NCBI GenBank assembly: GCA_016929305.1
Contig: JAFGJC010000346.1
Location: forward strand, 1 to 6,468
Reading direction: 5' to 3'
Length of the DNA stretch: 6,468 nt
Source of the DNA: a candidate division CSSED10-310 bacterium
GTDB lineage: Bacteria; CSSED10-310; JAFGJC01
In this document: in pieces, positions 1-6,468 of the stretch
How the letters are laid out: each line of letters begins with the position of its first letter
How positions within the stretch are numbered: the stretch's first letter is position 1
The notes under the pieces: model-generated
Databases searched by the model: none
The model's input: the letters and a program-made list of their open reading frames with translations, nothing else
Told to the model about the DNA's origin: nothing
Made by a program: the position numbers and the translations under genes

Positions 1-979
1 CGGTTATCTTCTTCTCAAGGGAAAAAACTGGAAAATTCGACTAATTCCGCTGATGACAGGGTTTCTGATATTAGCCGTTATATTTCTGCCGTTCTTTAAA
101 GCCGCAGGTATAAAGCAGGTATACTATAATTTACTTGGAATGAATTTATCGCTTCATTCCTATAATCTTATGGCAAACCTGCTTCAAAAAGCTCGTGCGA
201 CTTCTCAATTAATCACGTATTACTTTTTCATATGGATTTTGATTGTTCCTGTTTTGTTAACCTTTATAAAAAAATCATACAGGATGTCTTTTAGAGAACG
301 ATGGATGGCATTGTGGTCGAGAGAGGGTGTGCTATGGTTCATGAGTTTAGCATTACTTGCGGTGCATACGACAGCAAAAATCTATCAGGTTTCATACCAA
401 ACGGTAGTGATGCCTCTTGTTATCGCGCTTACGGCAAATCAAATACAGGGAATCTTTAATGACGCATCAAAGTTTGTTAAAAAAACCTTGGTGCCAGTTT
501 TCATAATGGGATGTATGTTAACCCTGATCTCTTATGGGAATGAATCTCTGAGTTTTATTAATGGCAAACCCGTGTACTTCGCGCTGTCAGAGCAAGCTGA
601 GTTTGTGCGCACTCATTCCCTTTCCAATCAATCCATATTTACTGCGGATTCAGCATTAGTTGCCGTCGAAGCAGACCGGGATGTCCTAGTGGGAATGGCT
701 GGTTCGGATTTGTTTCCCGACTGGTCACGCAGTAAATGCGAACAATACCGGGTGATGAATTTTGAAATCATGGAGAATTATATCAAAGACAGAATAGCAC
801 CCGTCCTTGTCCACGGAGACAGATCTTTCTCTTTATCTTTACCCTATCTTGTACCCATACCAGACATGAAACGGCAGTCATTATTGAACCTTATCAATGA
901 AAACTACACGATGAAAAAGTCATACCCAAATCTATTTATTCCAGGGACTCGGACATATTATTTTATAGTGAGGAAATGA
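1..979 (+). CDS. GT39/PMT-like membrane glycosyltransferase, 5'-truncated by window edge
   Basis: Probable integral-membrane GT-C glycosyltransferase that moves a sugar from a polyprenyl-phosphate donor to an acceptor outside the inner membrane. The frame is open from base 2, so the true start lies left of the window. The ATG at 53 sits inside a membrane segment and is not a credible start. In the 325 visible residues I see hydrophobic segments near 13-33, 69-89, 108-123, 131-150 and 161-178. A soluble C-terminal domain of about 145 residues follows. It contains AEFVRTH, then FTADSALVAVEADRDVLVG, a pattern known from the C-terminal domain of PMT_2/GT39-like proteins. The N-terminal half, with the acidic catalytic motif, is not visible, so the family call rests on topology, this domain and a GT39-like gene downstream. 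The stop overlaps the next start by 4 bases (ATGA), suggesting translational coupling. Donor and acceptor are unknown. Confidence 0.72.
   Translation, partial: GYLLLKGKNWKIRLIPLMTGFLILAVIFLPFFKAAGIKQVYYNLLGMNLSLHSYNLMANLLQKARATSQLITYYFFIWILIVPVLLTFIKKSYRMSFRERWMALWSREGVLWFMSLALLAVHTTAKIYQVSYQTVVMPLVIALTANQIQGIFNDASKFVKKTLVPVFIMGCMLTLISYGNESLSFINGKPVYFALSEQAEFVRTHSLSNQSIFTADSALVAVEADRDVLVGMAGSDLFPDWSRSKCEQYRVMNFEIMENYIKDRIAPVLVHGDRSFSLSLPYLVPIPDMKRQSLLNLINENYTMKKSYPNLFIPGTRTYYFIVRK
971..974 (+). promoter_or_regulatory. Shine-Dalgarno AGGA before a double ATG
   Basis: AGGA lies inside the end of the upstream glycosyltransferase gene, just before ATGATG. The first ATG (976) is only one base from it. 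The second (979) has a more usual spacing of 4 bases. The ribosome may therefore start at 979, removing one Met. The choice does not change the signal segment. Confidence 0.5.
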
Positions 980-2589
980 TGTTCAAAAAGCAGATTGCCG
1001 GAATCATAGGAATATTGATAATTCTTCACACGGAAAGTTGTATCATGCCGAATACAGAGACCAGTTCTTGCCCTAAAAAATTGCTGATATTCGGTATTGA
1101 TGCGGCATCATGGAAAGTACTTAATCCCTTATTGGAATCGGGTTATTGCCCAACACTCAATCAATTGATAAATTCCGGAACCCGGGCTGATTTGCAAACA
1201 CTGAACCCAACCGTCTCAGTGATGCTCTGGACAACGATAGCAACGGGCTGTCTTCCAGAAAAACATGGAATACGCAGCTGGTTGATGGAGGGTGCCGACA
1301 CATCCGGACAACTGGCGATCACTAGCAATTTACGCAAAGTTCCTGCCTTTTGGAATCTTACAGACAAAAAACGAGTACTTATCGCAAATTGGTGGGCAAG
1401 CTGGCCTGCCGAACACATCAACGGTGTCATGATTTCTAATCGTGCACATTATCCAGGTATCCAAAATGCCATCTACCCATTTGATAAAATTGACACTGTG
1501 AAATCAGTTCCATTCAGAACCAAACAGGACATTGAATCCGAGCTAACTGAACTCAATCCCAAAAAAAACAGCTTAAAATTATCTGATTTCTTATTCAATC
1601 AGATACAACGCGACTACTTCTATATGGATGCTGCGATGAGCGTAATGAAGGGGGATGAATTCGACATCGTTGCAGTATTTGTAAGGGGAGTTGATATACT
1701 GGAGCATGATTATCTGCACGATGTCCTTCCGTACGATAACGCACCCCAACTTAAAAATACTGAAACCGGAATAGTCACGGCTTATTATCGCCTGCTAGAT
1801 GAAAAAATCGCGGAATTCATTGATCTTATGGGTCCTGAAACAGCTGTGTGCGTGCTTTCAGATCATGGAATGGACCCAATGATATCCAAACCTCCGATCA
1901 TCGAAGGACTTCGATTGGATGAACTTTTAGAATTCGTCTGCAGTGATGATCATGACTCCAACACCAGCAAACTCAGTGAAATATTCAAGGATAATAAGCG
2001 GTATCCACCTGGATTAGTACGTGGAATAAGTTGTACTAAAACCTCTTTTAATTCAACAGAATTGAATGATTATCTAGAAAAGCTGATCGGTTGTCTCCAG
2101 CGCGTAATGGTCAATGGAAAACCGATGTTCGACACCATTCAAAAAACCGAAAATTTCGAAGAATGCCTTATCCTATCAATGGAACCGGAAACGGATATCA
2201 AAGCTTTAGTTACTTATAACAATAAGCAAACACCCCTTCTATCGTTAGTCGATTTCATAGTACACCCGAGATCGGGTCAACATTGGAACGCTCCGCCTGG
2301 CATTTTTCTGCTATCCGGGCCAGGTATAAATCATTACAATACTATAAAAGAAATCGACATTCAGGATACGATGCCGACATTACTGGCTTTGATGGATTTT
2401 AACGTTTCCGAATCAATCGACGGTCGGCCGAGATCCGATTTTATTACGAATGATTGCTGGTCGGAGCATCCGGTAAAATGGGTAGAAAGTTATCCAACAT
2501 TACCATCTTCTGGAAGACAGATGACAGAAAATCCGGATATTGACAAACAAATCAAATCTGAACTTAAAAGTCTGGGATATATTCAGTGA
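976..2589 (+). CDS. Alkaline-phosphatase-superfamily phosphodiesterase/phosphatase, probably exported
   Basis: Predicted two-metal phosphohydrolase of the type I phosphodiesterase/nucleotide pyrophosphatase branch (Pfam Phosphodiest type). The expected metal ligands and nucleophile can be picked out in order: D42 in FGIDA, nucleophile S81 in NPTVSVMLWTTIATG followed by PEKHGI, D240 and H244 in RGVDILEH, D296-H297 in LSDHGMD, and H436 in SGQHWNAPPG. The C-terminus reads LKSLGYIQ, a tail common in bacterial members. The N-terminus has K4-K5, a hydrophobic stretch at about 7-17 and Cys22 (TESC). This is a signal peptide or anchor, perhaps an atypical lipoprotein site, since E at -2 is unusual. 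Residues 300-430 are less conserved and probably form the substrate cap. It overlaps the preceding and following genes by 4 bases each. The position between two GT-C transferases suggests an envelope phosphodiester substrate. A sulfatase is less likely, because there is no C-x-P-x-R motif. The exact substrate is unknown. Confidence 0.85.
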   Translation: MMFKKQIAGIIGILIILHTESCIMPNTETSSCPKKLLIFGIDAASWKVLNPLLESGYCPTLNQLINSGTRADLQTLNPTVSVMLWTTIATGCLPEKHGIRSWLMEGADTSGQLAITSNLRKVPAFWNLTDKKRVLIANWWASWPAEHINGVMISNRAHYPGIQNAIYPFDKIDTVKSVPFRTKQDIESELTELNPKKNSLKLSDFLFNQIQRDYFYMDAAMSVMKGDEFDIVAVFVRGVDILEHDYLHDVLPYDNAPQLKNTETGIVTAYYRLLDEKIAEFIDLMGPETAVCVLSDHGMDPMISKPPIIEGLRLDELLEFVCSDDHDSNTSKLSEIFKDNKRYPPGLVRGISCTKTSFNSTELNDYLEKLIGCLQRVMVNGKPMFDTIQKTENFEECLILSMEPETDIKALVTYNNKQTPLLSLVDFIVHPRSGQHWNAPPGIFLLSGPGINHYNTIKEIDIQDTMPTLLALMDFNVSESIDGRPRSDFITNDCWSEHPVKWVESYPTLPSSGRQMTENPDIDKQIKSELKSLGYIQ

Positions 2590-3350
2590 GATCAGTTTCG
2601 AAAACACATCGCGCAACTTACATCGGACAGGCTACTGTATATATTCAATGTATACATACTCGGATTGTTACTGATCCGATTTTCAAACGTTCGATCCTGG
2701 GATTTATCAAGCGAAAAAACAAACCTGTCGTATCACCGGAAAATCTGATTGACCTCAAGTGCATATTAATTTCTCATGGTCATCTTGATCACTTGTCCAT
2801 TAGCTGTTTAAAGCGTTTCCAACCAACAATTCCGATTATCGCACCGAAAGGTTTTGAAAGGTTGTTAAAACGTTCGATTGCGGCGGATATCATCACCCTA
2901 TCCCCAGGAGAATACACTTTACTCGATGATACGCGAATAACTGCTTTACCCACATCACACATTCCCGGCCGATGGCCTTTTCAGAAAACGGGAGAATCCC
3001 TCGGATATCTCGTTCAATCTGAGAAAACAATTTATTTTGCTGGGGACACCGCATATTTTGATGGATTCCAAGCAATAGCTAAAGAATATCCTAATATAGA
3101 TCTGGCCATTTTACCCATCGGATCATATCATCCAGCTTTTTGGCGAAAATTTCACATGAATCCGGAAGATACACGCAAATGTTGCATGGTGATAAAACCA
3201 AAGCGTGTATTATGTATACACTGGGGAACCTATAGAACTTCACTGGAGCCATCGCGGGAACCGAAAGAGAAAATGTTGCAACTCACAAAAAACACCCATT
3301 GGGAATCAATTGTTAGTGTTCCTGATCCCGGTGGAGATATCGAATTTTAA
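2586..3350 (+). CDS. MBL-fold metal-dependent hydrolase, NAPE-PLD-like
   Basis: Metallo-beta-lactamase-fold hydrolase, 254 aa, with the zinc-site residues of the NAPE-PLD/UlaG-like group. These are H64-x-H66-x-D68-H69 in SHGHLDH, H125 in PTSHIPGRWPF, D154 in AGDT and H212 in IHWGTY. The segment LAILPIGSYHP, then H190-MNPED, then IHWGTY and E221-P closely follows the NAPE-PLD family pattern (phospholipase D acting on N-acyl-phosphatidylethanolamine). Bacterial members are varied and many have no proven substrate. The N-terminal strand reads YIGQATV where the family usually has GHAT, so Gln14 replaces a common His; that His is not among the ligands listed above. I see no signal peptide or membrane segment, so a cytoplasmic or inner-leaflet location is likely. 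Start is GTG at 2586: it overlaps the upstream TGA by 4 bases and has GGGA 8 bases upstream, and the fold begins by residue 10. UlaG-like or generic hydrolase activity is the alternative. Confidence 0.85.
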   Translation: MRSVSKTHRATYIGQATVYIQCIHTRIVTDPIFKRSILGFIKRKNKPVVSPENLIDLKCILISHGHLDHLSISCLKRFQPTIPIIAPKGFERLLKRSIAADIITLSPGEYTLLDDTRITALPTSHIPGRWPFQKTGESLGYLVQSEKTIYFAGDTAYFDGFQAIAKEYPNIDLAILPIGSYHPAFWRKFHMNPEDTRKCCMVIKPKRVLCIHWGTYRTSLEPSREPKEKMLQLTKNTHWESIVSVPDPGGDIEF

Positions 3351-3354
3351 CGTC

Positions 3355-4938
3355 ATGAAGTACAAATCCCATTTGATATCAATGTTATTTATAACAATTC
3401 TGTGCTGGGCAGCTTATCTTAGATTCAAAGATTTAACCGTGAATCCCCCAGGGATGTTTCCTGATGAAGCATCAAGCGGTTATGACGCCTGGTGCTTGTT
3501 AAATTATGGTGTTGATCAGCATGGTCAACCTTGGCCGTTTTTTTTCAGATCTTTTGCTGATGATCTAACAGGAACCTATCGATACATGGTCCTTTTATCA
3601 CAAATTTTGTGGGGTCCAACGTTGTTCGCCACCCGTTTACCCGCAGCTTTCTTAAGCATGTGTATTGTCCTGTTGTTATATCTATCTGTGAAAAACTGGC
3701 TGGGCAAATGGCCAGCAATATTGGCAGCATTCTGGTCAGCGAGCTCTCCATGGCTTTTACCATATTCACGAACAGGGCAAAGAATAATTTTACTGCCGTT
3801 TGCGCTTACACTCTGGTTCTTTTTTAGAATGCGATCGGAAAAATCTCCCAGCAAGAATAGATACATCACTGCACCGATCATACTGTGTCTATCGCTCTAT
3901 ACATATGTTGCCGCGAGAATTGTCGTTCCATTGTTATTGTTGTCATCTTTGATTATCGATGTAAAACCGTTCACCCGAAACCATTTTCGAAACAGTTTTG
4001 TGGTGATTATCATTTTTTTGATTGTTGCAACACCTATGATCTGGCATGCAATTGAAAATCCTGAGCAATTCACACTTCGCTATCAACAAGTAAGTATCTG
4101 GCAGCAAAACCAATCTTTCATGAACAATTCCATTCAATTCTTCAGGAATTATCTGTCTCACTTTTCACCGTCATTTTTGTTCATCTCCGGGGATAGCAAT
4201 ATCCGGCACAGTCAACGCGGCTTTGGAGAGTTATTTTGGAGTATAATTCCGTTTTTGTTAAGCGGATTATTCGTTTCGATCCGTTACCGGAACCAAACAG
4301 CTAAACTGCTTCTGGGATGGCTGCTCATCGCACCCATTCCGGCAGCTATGTCCATTGACGGCAATCCCCACGCACTTCGATCCATGAGCATGGTCATTCC
4401 AGCTATCCTGCTGTCTGCTTTAGGTGCAAAATATCTGTTACAAATCTACTCTAAAAATACGATCATTCGAATTGGTTTTACAACCGCGATTGTGTTAGGA
4501 GTTGCCGAGGGTGTATGGGTTCATTATGATCTAATGGTGGAGTATCCAAAATATTCAGCTGCTGATTGGGAATATGGCTCAAGAGAAGCTGTTGCAAACG
4601 GTATGATGCTTTCGAGTAGCTATGATGAAATTTGGATCACATCACGCGCTTTAGGTATGGATCGAATTATTGCGTTGGAATTACTGATTCCTCCGAAGGA
4701 TTTCGCTGATTACCTCGAAAAATGTAAAAAAGCACCTCTCGACACACCAGTCGGACACACTGTATTTCATTGGAATTATTTCATTCCAATCTCTGATGTG
4801 ATAGCAAGAGTATCACCTGCACGAAGACTTTTTATTGTAAGAGATATGGAAGTCCCCTTCGCAAACGAAGTATTGGATCCCATTATCAGACCGGATGGTA
4901 GTATTGCTTTCCGGTTTGTCACCTTTCCATATCCCTAG
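3355..4938 (+). CDS. GT39/PMT-like membrane glycosyltransferase (complete)
   Basis: Polytopic GT-C glycosyltransferase of 527 aa, expected to use a polyprenyl-phosphate-linked sugar at the periplasmic face. After TM1 (about 7-23) comes the acidic motif PPGMFPDEAS with D36-E37, the position of the catalytic acid in GT39/ArnT/PMT relatives. An extracytoplasmic loop with GVDQHGQPWPFFF and FATRLPAA follows. Further hydrophobic segments lie near 95-115, 119-138, 144-159, 170-201 (probably two), 214-233, 292-309, 316-332, 340-362 and 370-391. GNPHALRS (336-343) is another family-like loop motif. A soluble tail of about 135 residues ends the protein, as in the first transferase of the window. I start it at ATG 3355, 4 bases after the MBL stop. 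The same frame is open further upstream to an ATG at 3205, but that would overlap the conserved end of the MBL gene and add a hydrophilic leader. The only purine-rich site is GGAG at 3333-3336, rather far upstream, so coupling may drive translation. Sugar and acceptor are unknown. Confidence 0.85.
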   Translation: MKYKSHLISMLFITILCWAAYLRFKDLTVNPPGMFPDEASSGYDAWCLLNYGVDQHGQPWPFFFRSFADDLTGTYRYMVLLSQILWGPTLFATRLPAAFLSMCIVLLLYLSVKNWLGKWPAILAAFWSASSPWLLPYSRTGQRIILLPFALTLWFFFRMRSEKSPSKNRYITAPIILCLSLYTYVAARIVVPLLLLSSLIIDVKPFTRNHFRNSFVVIIIFLIVATPMIWHAIENPEQFTLRYQQVSIWQQNQSFMNNSIQFFRNYLSHFSPSFLFISGDSNIRHSQRGFGELFWSIIPFLLSGLFVSIRYRNQTAKLLLGWLLIAPIPAAMSIDGNPHALRSMSMVIPAILLSALGAKYLLQIYSKNTIIRIGFTTAIVLGVAEGVWVHYDLMVEYPKYSAADWEYGSREAVANGMMLSSSYDEIWITSRALGMDRIIALELLIPPKDFADYLEKCKKAPLDTPVGHTVFHWNYFIPISDVIARVSPARRLFIVRDMEVPFANEVLDPIIRPDGSIAFRFVTFPYP

Positions 4939-4948
4939 CAGACAGTGA

Positions 4949-4966
4949 CATTAAGACGGCTTAATG
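4949..4966. repeat. Perfect 7-bp hairpin with 4-base loop between glycosyltransferase and pgi
   Basis: CATTAAG (4949-4955) and CTTAATG (4960-4966) are exact inverse complements around the loop ACGG. The hairpin starts 11 bases after the glycosyltransferase stop. The stem is AT-rich and no T run follows, so it is not a typical intrinsic terminator. It could be a weak transcription boundary, an RNA-processing site or an operator-like palindrome, or it could be chance. Confidence 0.45.
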
Positions 4967-4991
4967 CGCAGCACCGCAATTTGCTGAAACC

Positions 4992-4998
4992 AAGGAGG
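4992..4998 (+). promoter_or_regulatory. Strong Shine-Dalgarno AAGGAGG for pgi
   Basis: AAGGAGG ends 5 bases before ATG 5004, a near-ideal site. It fixes the start at 5004 rather than the in-frame ATG at 5043, which has no such site. It is by far the best ribosome site in the window, in contrast to the overlapping upstream genes, and suggests independent, efficient translation of pgi. Confidence 0.85.
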
Positions 4999-5003
4999 AG
5001 ACA

Positions 5004-6380
5004 ATGAATACTGGGAATTATCGCCATGAAAACTCAGATACGATGAAACTGGATATTTCAAATGTGCTATCTGATCAAATCGGCGACCGCCATGGAATTA
5101 CTCCCGATGAGTACTACAAACTCTCCAAGATTGCTCGTTCAATTCACGAAAATGTATATCGTCAGAAGACAAATGGAGAGCTAGGATTCACCAAACTACC
5201 TTATGATACAGACATGCTCGAAACCATTCAGTTCCATGCAAATAGACAGAAAAGGAAATGGCAATCGATTGTTTTATTTGGAATTGGCGGATCAGCATTA
5301 GGTGCAAATATGTTGTTTAAAGCACTGTGTCACTCATTCCACAATGAACTAACTGCTGGAATCAAAGAAACTCCTAACCTTTATATTTTGGACAATATCG
5401 ATCCTGAAACATTGGTAGCGCTGCGGGAAATCATTGATCCTTCAGAAACACTTTTGATTCTAGTCACAAAATCAGGAGGAACAATAGAAACCTGGGCTAA
5501 TTATTTCGCTTATCTTAAACTGTTCAATCCATCACTTCGAACAGAACAAGTTATAGCAATAACTGATCCCAAAAAAGGTTTTCTTCGCATGCTTGCTGAA
5601 CAAAATGCCTGGCAATGTCTCGATATTCCTTCAGACGTTGGTGGACGTTTTTCCGTGTTAAGTCCCGTTGGTCTCTTCCCGGCAGCATTACTCGGATTGG
5701 ATATTGTGTCGATCATTGAGGGTGCCAAAGATATGGACCATCATTCTGATTCCTGTGAATGGAAAGATAATCCAGCTCTTCAGATGGCAACAGTGACATG
5801 CTATCTGCTGACCCAAAAATCGAAATCTATTTCAGTTCTTTTGCCTTACAGCAATGCGATGCTGTGTTTTGCAGACTGGTACAGGCAGCTATGGGCAGAA
5901 AGCTTAGGGAAACGGTTTTCAGTTTCCGGAAAAGAAATTTTCACAGGACAAACACCCATAAAAGCATTAGGCACCACAGACCAGCACTCACAAATTCAAC
6001 TTTATGTTGAAGGGCCCAACGACAAACTGATCACTTTCATAAAAATCAATAGCTTTAGGAAAGATGCGGGATTTCATTCTGAAGTTGGCAATACACCATT
6101 TAAACATATAGAAGTGTTGCGACTGAGTGAACTGATGAACATCGAACTGGATGGCACGCGTAAAGCTTTGACGGAGAATCATCGTCCCAATATTTTAATC
6201 GAAATACCCGAGATATCAGAGTATACAATTGGAAAACTTGTTTATTTCTATGAAATGGCAACATGTTATGCCGGAAAATATCTTGACATCGATGCGTTTG
6301 ATCAACCGGGAGTAGAGTCTGGGAAAAAACTTGCGAAATCCCGAATTGAAGAAATATACAAAATCCGCAGAGCTTTATAA
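5004..6380 (+). CDS. pgi: Glucose-6-phosphate isomerase
   Basis: Cytoplasmic enzyme (EC 5.3.1.9) interconverting glucose-6-phosphate and fructose-6-phosphate in glycolysis and gluconeogenesis, also supplying precursors for nucleotide sugars. The 458 aa match the short bacterial form (about 450 aa) rather than the E. coli type (about 550 aa). Two SIS-type sugar-phosphate domains are visible: GIGGSALGA at 93-101 and LVTKSGGTIET at 153-163. The signature DVGGRFSVLSPVGLFP spans 211-226 with R215. FADWYRQLWAESLGK contains the catalytic base E299. GTTDQHSQIQLYVEGP contains H328. QPGVESGKKLAK near the C-terminus contains K441, equivalent to the conserved catalytic lysine of PGI. No key residue is missing. 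The start at 5004 is set by AAGGAGG, giving a 13-residue leader before MKLDISN. It lies 65 bases after the glycosyltransferase cluster on the same strand and may be co-transcribed or have its own promoter, which I could not identify. Confidence 0.96.
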   Translation: MNTGNYRHENSDTMKLDISNVLSDQIGDRHGITPDEYYKLSKIARSIHENVYRQKTNGELGFTKLPYDTDMLETIQFHANRQKRKWQSIVLFGIGGSALGANMLFKALCHSFHNELTAGIKETPNLYILDNIDPETLVALREIIDPSETLLILVTKSGGTIETWANYFAYLKLFNPSLRTEQVIAITDPKKGFLRMLAEQNAWQCLDIPSDVGGRFSVLSPVGLFPAALLGLDIVSIIEGAKDMDHHSDSCEWKDNPALQMATVTCYLLTQKSKSISVLLPYSNAMLCFADWYRQLWAESLGKRFSVSGKEIFTGQTPIKALGTTDQHSQIQLYVEGPNDKLITFIKINSFRKDAGFHSEVGNTPFKHIEVLRLSELMNIELDGTRKALTENHRPNILIEIPEISEYTIGKLVYFYEMATCYAGKYLDIDAFDQPGVESGKKLAKSRIEEIYKIRRAL

Positions 6381-6468
6381 AATGTCACCAATCTGACCGG
6401 GCTCCAATAAAAATCGATGTAACACTTCCTGAAAAGATACTTTGGGTACGGATTCAGGGGGAAGTGTC
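6375..6468 (-). CDS. Possible 3' end of a convergent gene (30 codons visible)
   Basis: On the minus strand a frame enters from the right edge and reads 30 codons to a TAA at 6377-6375, overlapping the pgi stop region tail to tail. The peptide begins TLPPESVPKVSF and ends LLEPGQIGDIL, which looks protein-like, but I do not recognise a family. A 30-codon open stretch is common by chance, and other frames here are open too. On the + strand one frame runs from 6350 to the edge without a stop (including DVTLPEKILWVRIQGEV) but has no ATG, GTG or TTG. I slightly prefer the minus-strand reading, as the + frame lacks a start. Confidence 0.27.
   Translation of the reverse strand, partial: TLPPESVPKVSFQEVLHRFLLEPGQIGDIL
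6422..6467. repeat. Interrupted inverted repeat at the right edge
   Basis: ACACTTCC-TGAA (6422-6433) pairs with TTCA-GGG-GGAAGTGT (6453-6467). This gives 8 bp plus 4 bp of stem with three bulged G and a 19-base loop. It lies 42 bases after the pgi stop. No T run follows within the window, which ends one base later, so a terminator cannot be confirmed. If a gene does occupy this stretch, the repeat would fall within its coding sequence and may be chance. Confidence 0.35.

Noticed and set aside
53..55. ATG at 53 as the start of the first gene
   Set aside because: The frame is open to the left edge and the residues before it (such as GYLLLKGKNWKIR) look coding. The ATG falls inside a membrane segment, so the gene is truncated by the window.
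137..160. Perfect 8-bp inverted repeat GGAATGAA/TTCATTCC next to two TATAAT hexamers (125-130, 161-166)
   Set aside because: It lies within the coding sequence of the first transferase. Neither TATAAT has a convincing -35 box at normal spacing, so it is probably chance in an AT-rich gene.
1161..1430. Minus-strand open frame of 89 codons inside the phosphodiesterase
   Set aside because: It is opposite the conserved nucleophile region, has no ribosome site I could support and no recognisable family.
1561..1568. Run of eight A as a possible frameshift or slippage site
   Set aside because: The reading frame continues unbroken on both sides with family motifs later, so no shift is needed.
3205..3354. 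Longer N-terminus for the second glycosyltransferase, starting at ATG 3205
   Set aside because: It would overlap the conserved IHWGTY end of the MBL gene by 146 bases and add a hydrophilic leader of 50 residues before TM1. ATG 3355 fits the gene spacing and family topology.
3576..3881. Antisense open frames within the second transferase
   Set aside because: They overlap a clear membrane-protein gene, and their translations have no recognisable domain or membrane pattern. They are shadows of the sense gene.
5907..5925. Short inverted repeat GGAAAC/GTTTCC in pgi
   Set aside because: Only six pairs, inside coding sequence with no supporting signal.
5798..6010. +1-frame open stretch inside pgi
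   Set aside because: It overlaps the most conserved part of pgi (AESLGK to DQHS), so it is a shadow frame.

Overview
The window is a bacterial, AT-leaning, densely packed segment with every well-supported gene on the + strand. It reads as an envelope glycan/lipid gene cluster followed by a housekeeping sugar-phosphate gene. Hydrophobic GT-C glycosyltransferases, short gene overlaps, a GTG start and a strong Shine-Dalgarno all point to a bacterium. I cannot place the lineage more precisely. No tRNA, rRNA, CRISPR array, insertion sequence or integrase is visible.

Region 1 to 4938 holds four genes that look like one transcription unit. First is the 3' part of a membrane glycosyltransferase of the GT39/PMT-like (GT-C) type, cut by the left edge. 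A 4-base ATGA overlap joins it to an alkaline-phosphatase-superfamily phosphodiesterase with a full set of predicted metal ligands and a signal/anchor segment. A 4-base GTGA overlap joins that to a metallo-beta-lactamase-fold hydrolase resembling the NAPE-PLD family. After a 4-base gap comes a second, complete GT39-like glycosyltransferase. The two GT-C enzymes would transfer sugars from polyprenyl-phosphate donors on the outer face of the inner membrane. The phosphodiesterase, probably exported, could act on phosphodiester or phosphate groups in the same compartment. The MBL protein has no export signal and probably acts in the cytoplasm or on the inner leaflet. A shared role in making or remodelling a surface glycolipid is a reasonable inference, but the substrates cannot be read from the sequence.

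Region 4939 to 5003 is a 65-base gap. It carries a perfect 7-bp hairpin and a strong AAGGAGG ribosome binding site for the next gene.

Region 5004 to 6380 is glucose-6-phosphate isomerase (pgi, short bacterial form) with all expected active-site residues. It interconverts glucose-6-P and fructose-6-P and so could feed nucleotide-sugar synthesis for the neighbouring transferases, though it may be independently expressed.

Region 6381 to 6468 is short and ambiguous. It may hold the 3' end of a convergent minus-strand gene, and it contains an interrupted inverted repeat. Neither is secure.
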